Below the pieces are notes generated by a model. It was not told the DNA's origin, did no database searches, and worked only from the letters and a program-made list of their open reading frames with translations. Both the position numbers and the translations under genes were made by a program. A stretch of DNA of 39,034 nucleotides from positions 1 through 39,034 of the forward strand of contig CAMAWU010000007.1 of the NCBI GenBank assembly GCA_945862025.1. Reading direction: 5' to 3'. Source of the DNA: Ferrithrix thermotolerans DSM 19514 (GTDB lineage: Bacteria; Actinomycetota; Acidimicrobiia; Acidimicrobiales; Ilumatobacteraceae). Every line of letters begins with the position of its first letter. Within the stretch, counting starts at the first letter, position 1. Below, in pieces: positions 16,391 to 25,302 of this stretch.

Positions 16391-16846
16391 TTAGAACGGT
16401 TCTTCGCCGTCAAAAGGCGTTGCTTCGGTACCTGGATTGGTGCCGCTATTGGTAGGGCGATTGTTGGATGCTCCGCCACCTTGACCATCTTGCTTTGGTG
16501 TACGCACAACCGTTGCGGTTGCCCAACGCAAACTTGGCCCGAGTTCGTCGGCGATGACATCTATTGCTGTGCGCTTTTCGCCTTCGCGAGATGTGTATTC
16601 GCGTTGCTCAAGTCGACCAGTTACGACAACCCTCGTGCCTTTAGTAAAGGTGGCTGCTGCGTTCTCGCCGAGTTGGCCCCATGCAGTGACATTGAAGTAG
16701 GAAGTTTGTTCTTGCCATTCACCGTTGACCTGGTAGCGACGACCAACTGCAATACCGAACGACGCCACAGCACGACCAGTTGCAGTAAATCGAATTTCTG
16801 GGTCACGAGTTAAGTTTCCGACGAGAGTGATGCTGTTGTCAGCCAT
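16391..16846 (-). CDS. ssb: Single-stranded DNA-binding protein
   Basis: 151 aa. Coats ssDNA in replication, repair and recombination. The OB fold covers the first 110 residues (NSITLVGNLTRDPEIRFTATGRAVASFGIAV ... SYFNVTAWGQLGENAA ... GTRVVVTGRLEQREYTSREGEKRT). A Gly/Asn-rich linker leads to the acidic tip DGEEPF, the docking peptide for SSB partners; actinobacterial SSBs have a similar tip. AAAGGA lies 7 bases before the ATG. It sits between rpsF and rpsR, as in many bacteria. Confidence 0.96.
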   Translation of the reverse strand: MADNSITLVGNLTRDPEIRFTATGRAVASFGIAVGRRYQVNGEWQEQTSYFNVTAWGQLGENAAATFTKGTRVVVTGRLEQREYTSREGEKRTAIDVIADELGPSLRWATATVVRTPKQDGQGGGASNNRPTNSGTNPGTEATPFDGEEPF

Positions 16847-16879
16847 TTTTTAATCCTTTAATTTCTGTTGTGAATATTT

Positions 16880-17206
16880 CTATGCTGAGACGGTCATACC
16901 GCGACGTGCGGCTTCGTCATCAGGAAGGCGAAAAAGTTTGTGCCTTAGAACATCATCAGCAATTCGCATGGCGCGCTCGGCTTCGTCGAGTGCCCCACCT
17001 GGTGCTGTGATATTGAAAATTGCGTAGTAGCCATCGCCTTGTTTTTTGATTGGATAAGCCAAGCGACGCTTGCCCCACCAATCAGGTGTGCCGTGAACCG
17101 TGCCACCGGCAGTAGTTGCTGACTTAGTTACCACACTTATCCAGTTGTGGGCAGCGGACTCTTCAAGATTGCCGCTGACAATGACCATTAATTCGTATGC
17201 GCGCAT
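16880..17206 (-). CDS. rpsF: 30S ribosomal protein S6
   Basis: 108 aa. Pairs with S18 on the 30S platform. MRAYELMVIVSGNLEES is the family start, and WWGKRRLAYPIKKQGDGYYAIFNITA the conserved core. The ATG at 17206 with AAGGGAG 5 bases upstream is chosen over an open frame to 17227, whose extra residues encode the leader. First gene of rpsF-ssb-rpsR-rplI. Its leader can form a stem that hides the Shine-Dalgarno, consistent with feedback by the S6:S18 complex known in other bacteria. Confidence 0.96.
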   Translation of the reverse strand: MRAYELMVIVSGNLEESAAHNWISVVTKSATTAGGTVHGTPDWWGKRRLAYPIKKQGDGYYAIFNITAPGGALDEAERAMRIADDVLRHKLFRLPDDEAARRGMTVSA

Positions 17207-17264
17207 AAAAACTCCCTTCGGACCCAACTATTAATTGGGGCCCCCGAAGGGGCAGGTATGTGAA
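17207..17264 (-). promoter_or_regulatory. rpsF leader with two alternative hairpins, SD-sequestering
   Basis: On the minus strand the leader can fold two ways. Form A: CCCTTCGG (17251-17244) pairs perfectly with CCGAAGGG (17221-17214), which contains most of the Shine-Dalgarno AAGGGAG (17218-17212); inside it CCCAA and TTGGG (17239-17235 with 17227-17223) form a second stem. Form B: CCCC-TTCG-GGGG, a UUCG-capped hairpin using the same 5' arm, frees the Shine-Dalgarno. S6:S18-binding leaders are known upstream of rpsF; assignment here rests on position and structure. Confidence 0.5.
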
Positions 17265-17270
17265 GTTGAA

Positions 17271-17299
17271 AGTGTAACGGCACAACAACACAGTGCCAC
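17271..17299 (-). promoter_or_regulatory. Candidate rpsF operon promoter
   Basis: On the minus strand GTGGCA (17299-17294) and TACACT (17276-17271) are 17 bp apart. This places the start near 17264 and gives a leader of about 58 bases, enough for the hairpins described. Confidence 0.4.
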
Positions 17300-17314
17300 A
17301 GGCCTGTTACAGGG

Positions 17315-17749
17315 TTATTGGGCGATTACAGAGTTTCCTGGCTTGCGATGACCCCCAAGTATCCGGGTCTTAAGCAAATGATGCCAACTGCAAGTTCGAC
17401 AGACCTCTATTAAATAAGCCGTAAATCGCTCGGGTCGTTCATCAAAGCGCTCGATCTCGTCTCGGGTTGCGATAAACCGACCGTGACTTGGCAATCGCGG
17501 ACCAAATAAATATGAAACGGTGACAAGTTGATCTTTGACGCAGATTGGACACTTAGCCCTCGTTGCACGACCAAAGTTTTTTGCCACGCGCATTAACTCA
17601 GGGTGCGCATCGCACAAAGTGTCGCGAGAAACTTCACCCCGCCGAAAATTGTTTATTAGCGCTCGTCTAGTTAGACGATGATCAATTTCACCAACAGATA
17701 CATCATCATCAGTGGTGACGTGATCACTATTTTCAAATTTACGTTTCAT
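17315..17749 (-). CDS. DUF5318 family protein
   Basis: 144 aa, cytosolic, function unknown. The segment DTLCDAHPELMRVAKNFGRATRAKCPICVKDQLVTVSYLFG ... VCRTCSWHHLLKTRILG matches the DUF5318 family known from mycobacteria (Rv0049), which is found near rpsF there as well. CPIC and CRTC form two CxxC pairs that could hold a zinc ion. The start chosen is ATG at 17749 (MKRKFEN), just past the cca stop; the longer frame to 17800 would overlap cca. It is followed by the rpsF promoter, and its own transcript probably comes from cca. Confidence 0.8.
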   Translation of the reverse strand: MKRKFENSDHVTTDDDVSVGEIDHRLTRRALINNFRRGEVSRDTLCDAHPELMRVAKNFGRATRAKCPICVKDQLVTVSYLFGPRLPSHGRFIATRDEIERFDERPERFTAYLIEVCRTCSWHHLLKTRILGGHRKPGNSVIAQ

Positions 17750-17775
17750 ATCTGTTTGGACCTTATCGACACAAA

Positions 17776-19176
17776 CTAGCCGACTCGCGAGTCCCACCAA
17801 GATTTGAGCCGCGCCCGAATTTCTGTGTCGCCGAGCAGGCCTTCTTCAATGCGGATTTCCATAAGAAAATCAAGCGCTTCACCAATTTCTCGTCCGGGTT
17901 GAATTTTGAGAAATTCCATTACTTGCGAGCCATCTAATTCTGGACGCATCGCTTTTAGTTCTTCACTCACTGCGAGCTCTGCGATGCGTTGTTCAAGTTC
18001 GCTCATTCGCCGAGCAAGTGCTTCGACTTTCTTTTCATTTCTAGTTGTGCAGTCACTTCGAGTCAGAACATTTAAATCTGCGAGATGTGCGCCGGCATCG
18101 CGAACATAGCGACGCACCGCGGCGTCAGTCCATCCCATTTGGTAAGTATGAAATCGCGCACTCAATGCAACAAGTTCGGAAACGGTTTCAATATCTTGGG
18201 TTGAGTACTTCAACTTGCGCATTCGCTCTCGTGTCATGCGTGCGCCAACTGCCTCGTGGTGATAAAAAGTTACACCTTTGCCGGCACGTATTGATCTGGT
18301 CTTTGGTTTACCGACATCGTGAAACAACGCTGCCAATCGTGTGATGCGAAAATCACAAGGTGCATCAGACTGCACATTTTCAACAACAGCCAGTGTGTGC
18401 GTGAGCACATCTTTATGACGATGAATCGGATCTTGTTCAAGTTGCATCGCCGCTAACTCTGGCAAAAAATGTTGTGACAGGCCATTATCAACTAGAAACC
18501 ACAAGCCAAATGAAGGGCGCTCAGTGACCATTAACCGATCAAATTCATCGCGAATTCGTTCAGCGCTGACAATCGTGATTCGGTCGCTCATCAACTTGAC
18601 AGCCGCAGTTAATTCAGGCACTGGAACAACGCCAAGACCTGAGATAAATCTTGCAGCCCGCAACATTCGCAACGGATCATCGCTGAAGCTGACCTCGGGC
18701 GACAAGGGTGTGCGCAAAACTTTGCCGAGCAAATCGGCCATCCCATTAAATGGATCAATTAGTTCAGGTGATTGATTTGTTATTTCCAAAGCCATTGCAT
18801 TGATTGTGAAATCGCGACGCGAAAGATCTTCGTGAATATCTTTAGAAAATTGAACATCTGGCTTGCGCGAGTCGGGAGAATAAGCCTCGGCGCGGTGAGT
18901 TGTAATTTCGTAAACACGATCGCCTTTCTTTGCGCCGATTGTGCCGAATCTTTCGCCTTGTGTCCATATCGCATCTGCCCAACCCGAAAGAGTCACTTTG
19001 ATTTGCTCTGGAAGAGCATCGGTGGTCAGATCAAAATCTAAATCTTTAACTTTGCGATCTAACATCAGGTCGCGCACCGTGCCACCAACTAGAAACAGCT
19101 TGAAACCTGAGTCACGAAACCTGGGGATTAACGGAGCCAATTCGCTCAAAACAGGCGCGAATCGCTGAGGCACCAC
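17776..19176 (-). CDS. cca: CCA-adding tRNA nucleotidyltransferase
   Basis: 466 aa. Adds or repairs the 3' CCA of tRNAs using CTP and ATP. FLVGGTVRDLML and the catalytic DLDFD lie in the class II nucleotidyltransferase head; RRDFTINAMA, the conserved DDPLRMLRAARF and ERIRDEF complete the CCA/poly(A) core. A C-terminal HD domain (RHKDVLTHTLAVVENV ... ALFHDVGKP) is the actinobacterial form (PcnA-like). It starts at tandem GTG codons (19176 or 19173). TAGCCT at 19189-19184 ends 7 bases before the first GTG, so the mRNA is probably leaderless. Most tRNAs here lack an encoded CCA and depend on it. Confidence 0.93.
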   Translation of the reverse strand: MVPQRFAPVLSELAPLIPRFRDSGFKLFLVGGTVRDLMLDRKVKDLDFDLTTDALPEQIKVTLSGWADAIWTQGERFGTIGAKKGDRVYEITTHRAEAYSPDSRKPDVQFSKDIHEDLSRRDFTINAMALEITNQSPELIDPFNGMADLLGKVLRTPLSPEVSFSDDPLRMLRAARFISGLGVVPVPELTAAVKLMSDRITIVSAERIRDEFDRLMVTERPSFGLWFLVDNGLSQHFLPELAAMQLEQDPIHRHKDVLTHTLAVVENVQSDAPCDFRITRLAALFHDVGKPKTRSIRAGKGVTFYHHEAVGARMTRERMRKLKYSTQDIETVSELVALSARFHTYQMGWTDAAVRRYVRDAGAHLADLNVLTRSDCTTRNEKKVEALARRMSELEQRIAELAVSEELKAMRPELDGSQVMEFLKIQPGREIGEALDFLMEIRIEEGLLGDTEIRARLKSWWDSRVG

Positions 19177-19183
19177 GCTCTAC

Positions 19184-19189
19184 AGGCTA
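19184..19189 (-). promoter_or_regulatory. -10 hexamer for leaderless cca
   Basis: TAGCCT on the minus strand with a 7-base spacer to GTG 19176 and no Shine-Dalgarno. Confidence 0.5.
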
Positions 19190-19258
19190 GGCACTGTGGC
19201 CCAACCTTGATAGTTATTTTCAGTTGCCTAGGTTTGCTGGCACTACCGTAATTGGCTG

Positions 19259-21346
19259 GTGATTATTCGACTTAAGACCCTGCTCACGCCAATACTCGTG
19301 GCAGTCGCGATCAGCACCCTTGCGCCGTCAACAATGTCTGCTGATGTTAGGGCTCAACAAGTCGAAACTACTTCGCCGAGCGCCTTGAAGTTGACCGCAC
19401 AAAACTTTAATATCCCTGCTGCGGGTCCTTTGCGATTTGTTTTTTCTGTTACTGACACAACCATTTTAGAGAGTTTGCTTTCGGTAAGCAATTCAGTTGT
19501 TCGTCTGTCGCTTGGCACCAAAGTCTTGGGCGGCGAACAAGAAGTTCGAGAAATAATTGCAGAACCAAGTTTGTTTACTGCTACTGACACTCTCGACTTC
19601 GCAATAAAAGATTTAGATCAAAAACCAGACGGTCAGTTTGAAGTGATCGCACAGTCCACTGATCTTGCACCGGTTGTTGCGTCGCGTCTGACGAATAGTC
19701 GAGATACTGGTTTGGCTGTGGGTCAGCAAACTGATCCAAAAAGAATTGGGTTTGTAGGTGCCGGGGTTTACCCAATTCGAATAGAAATTTTGATCAACCA
19801 AGTCGTTCGTGCTGGTCAGGTCAGTTTTGTTAATCGCATTAATTTGTCTACTCGACTTGAACCGATGCCGGTAAGTTTCGTTGTAACTCTGAGTAGCACA
19901 AACACTCTGCAACCAGACGGCTCGCACAAAGTTGACGAGGTGACTCGTGAGAAAATTTCTAAATTAATTGAATTATTAGAACTTGATAGCCAACTGATCT
20001 CAACGCAATTATCACCACAAGTGATTGACGGTCTGAGTAAATCGAAAGATCCGATAGATCAAGACTTGCTCACAAGGCTTAATGCTGCGATTGGTCAGGC
20101 AACCCTCGTTGACTCGACATACCTCGCCTTTGATCCGTCAAGTGCTCAAAAAAACAACCGAGCCGTTGAGTTCAAAACCTTGCTTGAACTCGGAAAAAAC
20201 AGTTTGAGTTCACGGTTCGCATCTAGTGACGTCACACCAAATGTCTGGATTGCAGGCGCTCCACTTGATCAACCAGGCGTAGATCTGCTTTCGGATTCGG
20301 GATATACATCAGTTGTAATGCTGCCAAAGGCTGGCGCAACTTTGGGTGTTGCCGAGAAAACTGCGCGTCCATTTCGACTTGTGTCAAAAGATAAAACACT
20401 TTCGCTGTATGTCGCCGACAATAATTACGCGATTCAACTCAGCGACCAGAAGGATAATTCGTTCATCACTGCCAGTGCTATCGCCGCTCAATTATTGGCA
20501 TTGCGAGACAAAATTGAAAGCGACGGCGGAACACCATCGCTAAGACGAGTGATGCTGACAACACAAGACGGCTCGGTGATCAATTCGAATTTGATTCATG
20601 AAATTTTATTGATTTTGAAAAGAGTCCCACAACAAATTTCGATAAAGACACTTGCTGATTTGCCTCCGCCTCGCCAAGATGCAATTAAACCGAATCTGCG
20701 ACTCAAAGACTCAACACAATTCAACACGCGAATGAACGACATAGATAAGTTGCGCAGCGATCTTCATAAACTTGATTCAACACTTGACGGAAACTCTGCC
20801 ACTTGGACACTTTGGAACGAGCGTTTGATGGTGATGTCAAGCGATACCTTAAGCACAAATCAACGAAACCTGTTTTCTACACAAACTAGAGCAGAACTAA
20901 AGAAATTGCGTACCGCGGTGACGCTTGAAGAAGGTACAACTTTTACACTCGGTAGTAAACAAAGCCAACTTCAATTGAATTTACAAAATTCATCCAACGA
21001 AGATTTAACTGTGCTGGTCAAAGTTGAAAGTCAAAAACTTCAGTTTGCTAATCCCACCGCGGTAGTTCGCGTGCCTGCGAGCAGTTCAAACGGTCTGACT
21101 ATTGATGTAATTGCATTATCGAATGGTCTGTTTCCGGTGGATGTGCGAATTTTTACTGCCGATGGATCAAGTCAACTTGGCAAGAAAATTGCGGTTTCTG
21201 CCCGTGTTAATGCACTCGCAGGTCTTGGTCGAGTAGTTAGTGGAGTAGCGCTGTTACTCCTCTTGACTTGGTGGGCAGCGCACTTTCGTCGCAAATATCG
21301 AACTCGCATTAGTGATGAGCACCCAGTAGTAAACTCAGAAACATGA
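19259..21346 (+). CDS. DUF6049-type exported, membrane-anchored protein
   Basis: 695 aa. An N-terminal signal peptide (MIIRLKTLLTPILVAVAISTL, cleavage probably after the Ala-rich region near residue 28) and one C-terminal membrane helix (about 660-677, VVSGVALLLLLTWWAAHF) followed by a basic tail leave some 620 residues outside the membrane. Position between cca and a MviN-type kinase gene matches M. tuberculosis Rv3909, a DUF6049 member with the same plan and unknown function, thought to serve the cell envelope. I see no catalytic motif. Start GTG at 19259; TACCGT nearby suggests a very short leader. Its stop overlaps the DegV start as ATGA. Confidence 0.75.
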   Translation: MIIRLKTLLTPILVAVAISTLAPSTMSADVRAQQVETTSPSALKLTAQNFNIPAAGPLRFVFSVTDTTILESLLSVSNSVVRLSLGTKVLGGEQEVREIIAEPSLFTATDTLDFAIKDLDQKPDGQFEVIAQSTDLAPVVASRLTNSRDTGLAVGQQTDPKRIGFVGAGVYPIRIEILINQVVRAGQVSFVNRINLSTRLEPMPVSFVVTLSSTNTLQPDGSHKVDEVTREKISKLIELLELDSQLISTQLSPQVIDGLSKSKDPIDQDLLTRLNAAIGQATLVDSTYLAFDPSSAQKNNRAVEFKTLLELGKNSLSSRFASSDVTPNVWIAGAPLDQPGVDLLSDSGYTSVVMLPKAGATLGVAEKTARPFRLVSKDKTLSLYVADNNYAIQLSDQKDNSFITASAIAAQLLALRDKIESDGGTPSLRRVMLTTQDGSVINSNLIHEILLILKRVPQQISIKTLADLPPPRQDAIKPNLRLKDSTQFNTRMNDIDKLRSDLHKLDSTLDGNSATWTLWNERLMVMSSDTLSTNQRNLFSTQTRAELKKLRTAVTLEEGTTFTLGSKQSQLQLNLQNSSNEDLTVLVKVESQKLQFANPTAVVRVPASSSNGLTIDVIALSNGLFPVDVRIFTADGSSQLGKKIAVSARVNALAGLGRVVSGVALLLLLTWWAAHFRRKYRTRISDEHPVVNSET

Positions 21347-22176
21347 CAATCCGTATTCTCACAGACTCCGCGTGCGACATTCCACAAACACTCGCCGACC
21401 AATACAACATAACTATTGTTCCACTGACATACAGTTTTGGGGACCAAGAGTTTGTTGATCGCAAAAGTTTGACAGCAGAACAATTTTGGAAACACTGTTC
21501 CGAGTCACCAATTTTGCCCCAGACTGCGGCACCGGCACCAGGCCAATTTGCAGAGGCTTTTCGTAAATTAATCGCCGAAGGCGCAACTGGAATTCTCGTA
21601 ATTAGTTTGTCGCGAGAACTCTCGGCAACAATGCAGTCAGCAGAAACTGGAGCCAAAGAACCCGGGGTCACCGTGCCCGTGCGAATCATTGATAGTCGGT
21701 CAGCAAGTATGGGTCAAGGAATAACAGTTATTGCGGTTGCAAAATTAGCCGCCGCAGGTAAATCGCTTGATGAACTCGAAGAAGCAGCCAATAACTTTTC
21801 TGGACGAACAAAAGTTTTTGGTGCGCTAGACACGCTTGAAAACCTTAAAAAAGGTGGACGAATCAGCAGCACCAAAGCATTTTTAGCTTCTGCTTTGGCG
21901 ATTAAACCGATCGTTGAAGTGCGTGATGGCACAATTCAAGAAGGCGGAAAAGAGCGAACTCGGGGCAAAGCCCTTGCTTTTCTGATCGAAAAGGTCAAAT
22001 CAGCCGGGGAAATCACCGATTTAGCCGTATTGCACGCGCAATGTAGTGATATTGATTCTTTCGTCGCTCAATTAAAATCAATTTATTCTGGCGAAATTTT
22101 AGTTAGTGAAATTGGTGCAGTAATTGGCTCACACACAGGTGTCGGCACAATTGGAGTTACTTATCACACTAAGTGA
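21343..22176 (+). CDS. DegV family fatty-acid-binding protein
   Basis: 277 aa. The DegV fold binds a single fatty acid; relatives (FakB) present fatty acids to the kinase FakA for phospholipid synthesis. ILTDSACDIP at the start and LKKGGRISSTKAFLASALAIKPIV in the second domain are family hallmarks, and GVISLSRELSAT-like residues (VISLSRELSATMQSA) match the SSxLSGT fatty-acid carboxylate site. No fakA is in the window. The ATG overlaps the DUF6049 stop (ATGA), so the two are translated together. In mycobacteria a MurJ-type gene holds this place, so DegV here is a change of gene content. Confidence 0.88.
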   Translation: MTIRILTDSACDIPQTLADQYNITIVPLTYSFGDQEFVDRKSLTAEQFWKHCSESPILPQTAAPAPGQFAEAFRKLIAEGATGILVISLSRELSATMQSAETGAKEPGVTVPVRIIDSRSASMGQGITVIAVAKLAAAGKSLDELEEAANNFSGRTKVFGALDTLENLKKGGRISSTKAFLASALAIKPIVEVRDGTIQEGGKERTRGKALAFLIEKVKSAGEITDLAVLHAQCSDIDSFVAQLKSIYSGEILVSEIGAVIGSHTGVGTIGVTYHTK

Positions 22177-22223
22177 GACTCCCTGTTTGATCGTGTGCTT
22201 AGAACTAGCGTAAAAGTTCAACG

Positions 22224-23873
22224 ATGAGGCCGCAACCAGAAGAAACTCCAGAAGATTCACAGCGACTTCTCGCTGGTAGATATCGCCTTGACCGCCAAAT
22301 AGCGCGTGGCGGAATGGCTGAAGTGTGGCTTGGCGCTGACACTTTCTTAAATCGTGAAGTTGCAATCAAAGTTCTTAAGCCACATCTCGCAACTGATCCG
22401 ATTCTTGCCGAACGTTTTCGACGCGAGGCACTTGCATGCGCAGGATTGAATCATCCAAATATTGTCGCGGTCTACGATTCGGTTGAAGATAATGGTCGAC
22501 AAGCGGTTGTGATGCAATATATCGAAGGTAAAAGTTTGCGAGAACTTTTAGATCGCCGAAAACGACTTCGTCCTCTCGTAACTATCCACATCGGAATTGC
22601 AATGGCAGGTGCTCTTGATTTCGCCCACCGCTCAAACCTTGTGCATCGCGATGTTAAACCAGGAAATATTTTGGTGACACCAGATGGAAGATTTCTTCTC
22701 GCAGATTTTGGGATCGCAAAGGCGTTAACGGTTGTTGGTGAAGACCTAACTCACGACAACATCATGATGGGCACGGCGAAATATCTTGCTCCAGAACAGG
22801 TTCGTGGAAAACCACTTGATGGTCGAGCAGATCTTTACGGACTTGGACTTGTGATGTACGAATGCCTCGCCGGCAAAGTGCCGTTCTTGGGTGAGACCGA
22901 CGCCGACACCGCACTTGCCCGTTTGCAACGAGAGCCGACGGACCTTTCACATCTCCGACCAGAACTTGCACCCGAACTTGTTCGCGTGATCCACAAACTT
23001 ATGGCGCGACAACCCGAACATCGATACGCAACTGGGCAAGAAACTGCCGATGCTTTAACTCAAGCGATTGATGCGCAAAATAATCACACGACATCTTTGA
23101 CTCCTCCGAGTGGAGCTGCTTCGCCAAAGTCTCATGCACCTTTGAATCAGGTAGTTGAGCGCAGAGAACGACCAGTAGTTCAAACTGAGCAAGTACAAGA
23201 ACTAGTTGATGATGTTTCTAAAAAAGTCAAAAAAAAATCTAGCAAGAAGGTAAAACGCAGTTCGTCATCTTCGGGTCGACGAGTGCCACATACAACCAAA
23301 TTTCTAACTTTGGTTGCAGTATTACTAAGTGTTGCTGTGATGTATGTTGCGACTAACGGTATTGACACATCTTCATTTCCATTTATTAAATCTTCAAATA
23401 CGCTTAATTCAGGAGATGGCTCATTAACTATCTCTCGAATCATGAGCTTTGATCCAAACAGTGGCGACGGCCTAGAGAACGAATCTGGAGTGTGGGCTTT
23501 AAATGACGGTGACCCAAAAACAGTTTGGTCCACTGATTGCTATGCCAACCAGTTTTTTAATGATAAAAAATTTGTCGGAGTTATAGTCCAGCTCTCACAA
23601 GCAAGTAAGGGCATTTTGCAGGTAGGGATGCAGAACGGACCATGGTCTCTTGAGATTTATACTGCTCGCGACTCCGCTCCGAATCAACTCGATCAATGGG
23701 GCGCACAAGTTGGTGCCGACTACAACACGCGACGAGGTGTTGCACAATTTGTTGTTGCAGAGCAGGCTCAGTTCGTTTTGGTATTGTTACGTGAAATTGG
23801 TATGAGCGAGCAATGTAGCCAATCAAATCCGTATCAAGGGTTAATTCAAGACATATCTTTCAGTGCTAGTTAG
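22224..23873 (+). CDS. Transmembrane Ser/Thr protein kinase with MviN-type ectodomain
   Basis: 549 aa. Residues 18-283 are a Hanks-type kinase that looks active: Gly loop ARGGMAEVWLG, Lys49 (VAIKVL), HRDVKPGN (Asp143, Asn148), DFG (161-163) and APEQ (189-192). A Lys/Ser-rich juxtamembrane stretch (331-352) precedes one helix (358-376). The outer part (about 391-549) begins SLTISRIMSFDP and has ALNDGDPKTVWSTDCY, a discoidin-like beta domain like the C-terminal ectodomain of mycobacterial MviN (Rv3910). There that domain follows a MurJ flippase and a pseudokinase; here the flippase part is absent and the kinase seems intact. TAGCGT (22206-22211) suggests a very short leader. Probable role: cell-wall signalling near trxB and the CwlM-like gene. 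Confidence 0.88.
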   Translation: MRPQPEETPEDSQRLLAGRYRLDRQIARGGMAEVWLGADTFLNREVAIKVLKPHLATDPILAERFRREALACAGLNHPNIVAVYDSVEDNGRQAVVMQYIEGKSLRELLDRRKRLRPLVTIHIGIAMAGALDFAHRSNLVHRDVKPGNILVTPDGRFLLADFGIAKALTVVGEDLTHDNIMMGTAKYLAPEQVRGKPLDGRADLYGLGLVMYECLAGKVPFLGETDADTALARLQREPTDLSHLRPELAPELVRVIHKLMARQPEHRYATGQETADALTQAIDAQNNHTTSLTPPSGAASPKSHAPLNQVVERRERPVVQTEQVQELVDDVSKKVKKKSSKKVKRSSSSSGRRVPHTTKFLTLVAVLLSVAVMYVATNGIDTSSFPFIKSSNTLNSGDGSLTISRIMSFDPNSGDGLENESGVWALNDGDPKTVWSTDCYANQFFNDKKFVGVIVQLSQASKGILQVGMQNGPWSLEIYTARDSAPNQLDQWGAQVGADYNTRRGVAQFVVAEQAQFVLVLLREIGMSEQCSQSNPYQGLIQDISFSAS

Positions 23874-23919
23874 TGAAGCAATAACTTCAGTCGAAAAATT
23901 TACTAAGAGTTAGCGCCAT

Positions 23920-23931
23920 TAGTCTTAAGTT
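23920..23931 (+). promoter_or_regulatory. -10 hexamer for a leaderless transcript
   Basis: TAGTCT at 23920-23925 ends 6 bases before the GTG at 23932, with no Shine-Dalgarno. Confidence 0.5.
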
Positions 23932-24264
23932 GTGATTTCGAATCCATTTACTGATCCCAAGTGGGCAAATAAAACTCTTGCATTAATTGATCAACTTGTC
24001 GGATTTGTGCGCGACAAAACCACTCGCCCACTGGCCAATCTGATCAGGAGCATAGTTTTTGGACTTATCGCAATTGTTGCTGGTTTGATAGTTTTTATTC
24101 TGTTTTTGATTGGTCTCGCCCGTGGAGTACATGAATTTTTAGACATTTGGCTAACAAGACCAAATGCTGTTTGGGTATCGTATTTTGTTTTGTCGGCGAT
24201 ATTCGTTGGAGCCGGTGCAATATTGATGCGAAAACGACACCTACACGAAAAGAAATCTAAGTAA
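23932..24264 (+). CDS. Small membrane protein, two helices
   Basis: 110 aa. Two hydrophobic helices (about 42-66 and 80-100) lie between charged ends; the C-terminus is KKRHLHEKK-like and basic, so probably cytoplasmic. It resembles the holin-like superfamily III or phage-shock-type small membrane proteins common in actinobacteria, but I cannot name the family. It starts with GTG, six bases after a TAGTCT hexamer, and ends 25 bp before trxB, so it probably leads the trxB-trxA-CwlM transcript. Confidence 0.7.
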   Translation: MISNPFTDPKWANKTLALIDQLVGFVRDKTTRPLANLIRSIVFGLIAIVAGLIVFILFLIGLARGVHEFLDIWLTRPNAVWVSYFVLSAIFVGAGAILMRKRHLHEKKSK

Positions 24265-24289
24265 AAATAAAATTACGAAAGGTAAGTTA

Positions 24290-25246
24290 ATGTCGAGTGC
24301 AGAATCTAATCACCACGAAGTAATTATTATCGGTTCAGGACCAGCAGGATTAACGGCGGCGATTTACACCGCTCGAGCCAATCTTTCTCCGCTTGTCATC
24401 GAGGGCGAACCTTCATCAACATCTGACCAACCAGGTGGGCAATTAATGTTGACAACAGAAGTAGAAAACTTTCCGGGGTTTCCAGAAGGTGTGATGGGGC
24501 CTGATTTAATGATGAAGTTTCGTGAGCAAGCGGCGCGGTTTAGTACAACTTTCATAACCGAAAAAGTTACCAAGGTTGATTTTAGTAATCGTCCCTTTTC
24601 GGTTTGGGTCAGAGACACGAAATACACAGCGCAGTCAATAATCGTCAGCACTGGTGCCCAATCAATAATGCTCGGTCTTGAAAATGAAAAACGCTTCTAT
24701 GGTCACGGGCTCTCAACTTGTGCCACTTGCGATGGATTTTTCTTTAAAGGTCAAGAAATTGCGGTAGTCGGTGGTGGCGACTCGGCGATTGAAGAAGCCA
24801 CATTTCTGACAAAGTTTGCTTCCAAAGTAACGATTGTTCATCGACGCGAAACTTTAAGAGCCTCCAAGATTATGCAACAGCGAGCGCTTAGCAACCCAAA
24901 AATAGAATTTAAATGGAACTCGCAAGTTACTGAAATACTTGGTACCCAAAAACTTCAAGGTGTGGGGTTGGTTGATACGATCACGGGCCAAAAATCGCAA
25001 TTAGATGTAACCGGTTTATTTGTTGCGATTGGCCATCGGCCTAACACTGACCTTTTCAAAGGCGTTCTTGCGATGGAAGACAGCGGCTATTTGAAAACTC
25101 GCCCAGGTTCGTCATACACAAATATTGATGGCGTGTTTGCTTGTGGTGATGTCCAAGATCACACATATCGTCAGGCGATCACAGCGGCTGGTTCTGGATG
25201 CATGGCGGCGATTGATTGCGAACGTTGGCTTGAGGCACAGCACTAA
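24290..25246 (+). CDS. trxB: Thioredoxin reductase
   Basis: 318 aa FAD flavoprotein. Transfers electrons from NADPH to thioredoxin. FAD motif GSGPAGLTAAIYTARA near the start, redox-active CATCDG in the middle, NADPH motif VVGGGDSAIEEATFL with HRR (IVHRRETLRAS), and the closing FAD motif GVFACGDVQDHTYRQAITAAGSG. GAAAGG lies upstream of the ATG. Followed by trxA after 56 bp, a complete thioredoxin system. Confidence 0.96.
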   Translation: MSSAESNHHEVIIIGSGPAGLTAAIYTARANLSPLVIEGEPSSTSDQPGGQLMLTTEVENFPGFPEGVMGPDLMMKFREQAARFSTTFITEKVTKVDFSNRPFSVWVRDTKYTAQSIIVSTGAQSIMLGLENEKRFYGHGLSTCATCDGFFFKGQEIAVVGGGDSAIEEATFLTKFASKVTIVHRRETLRASKIMQQRALSNPKIEFKWNSQVTEILGTQKLQGVGLVDTITGQKSQLDVTGLFVAIGHRPNTDLFKGVLAMEDSGYLKTRPGSSYTNIDGVFACGDVQDHTYRQAITAAGSGCMAAIDCERWLEAQH

Positions 25247-25302
25247 CTGTTAAACTGAGGCGCAACGCATCATGCGTGTCAACCGCAACGAAAGGTGTCT
25301 TT

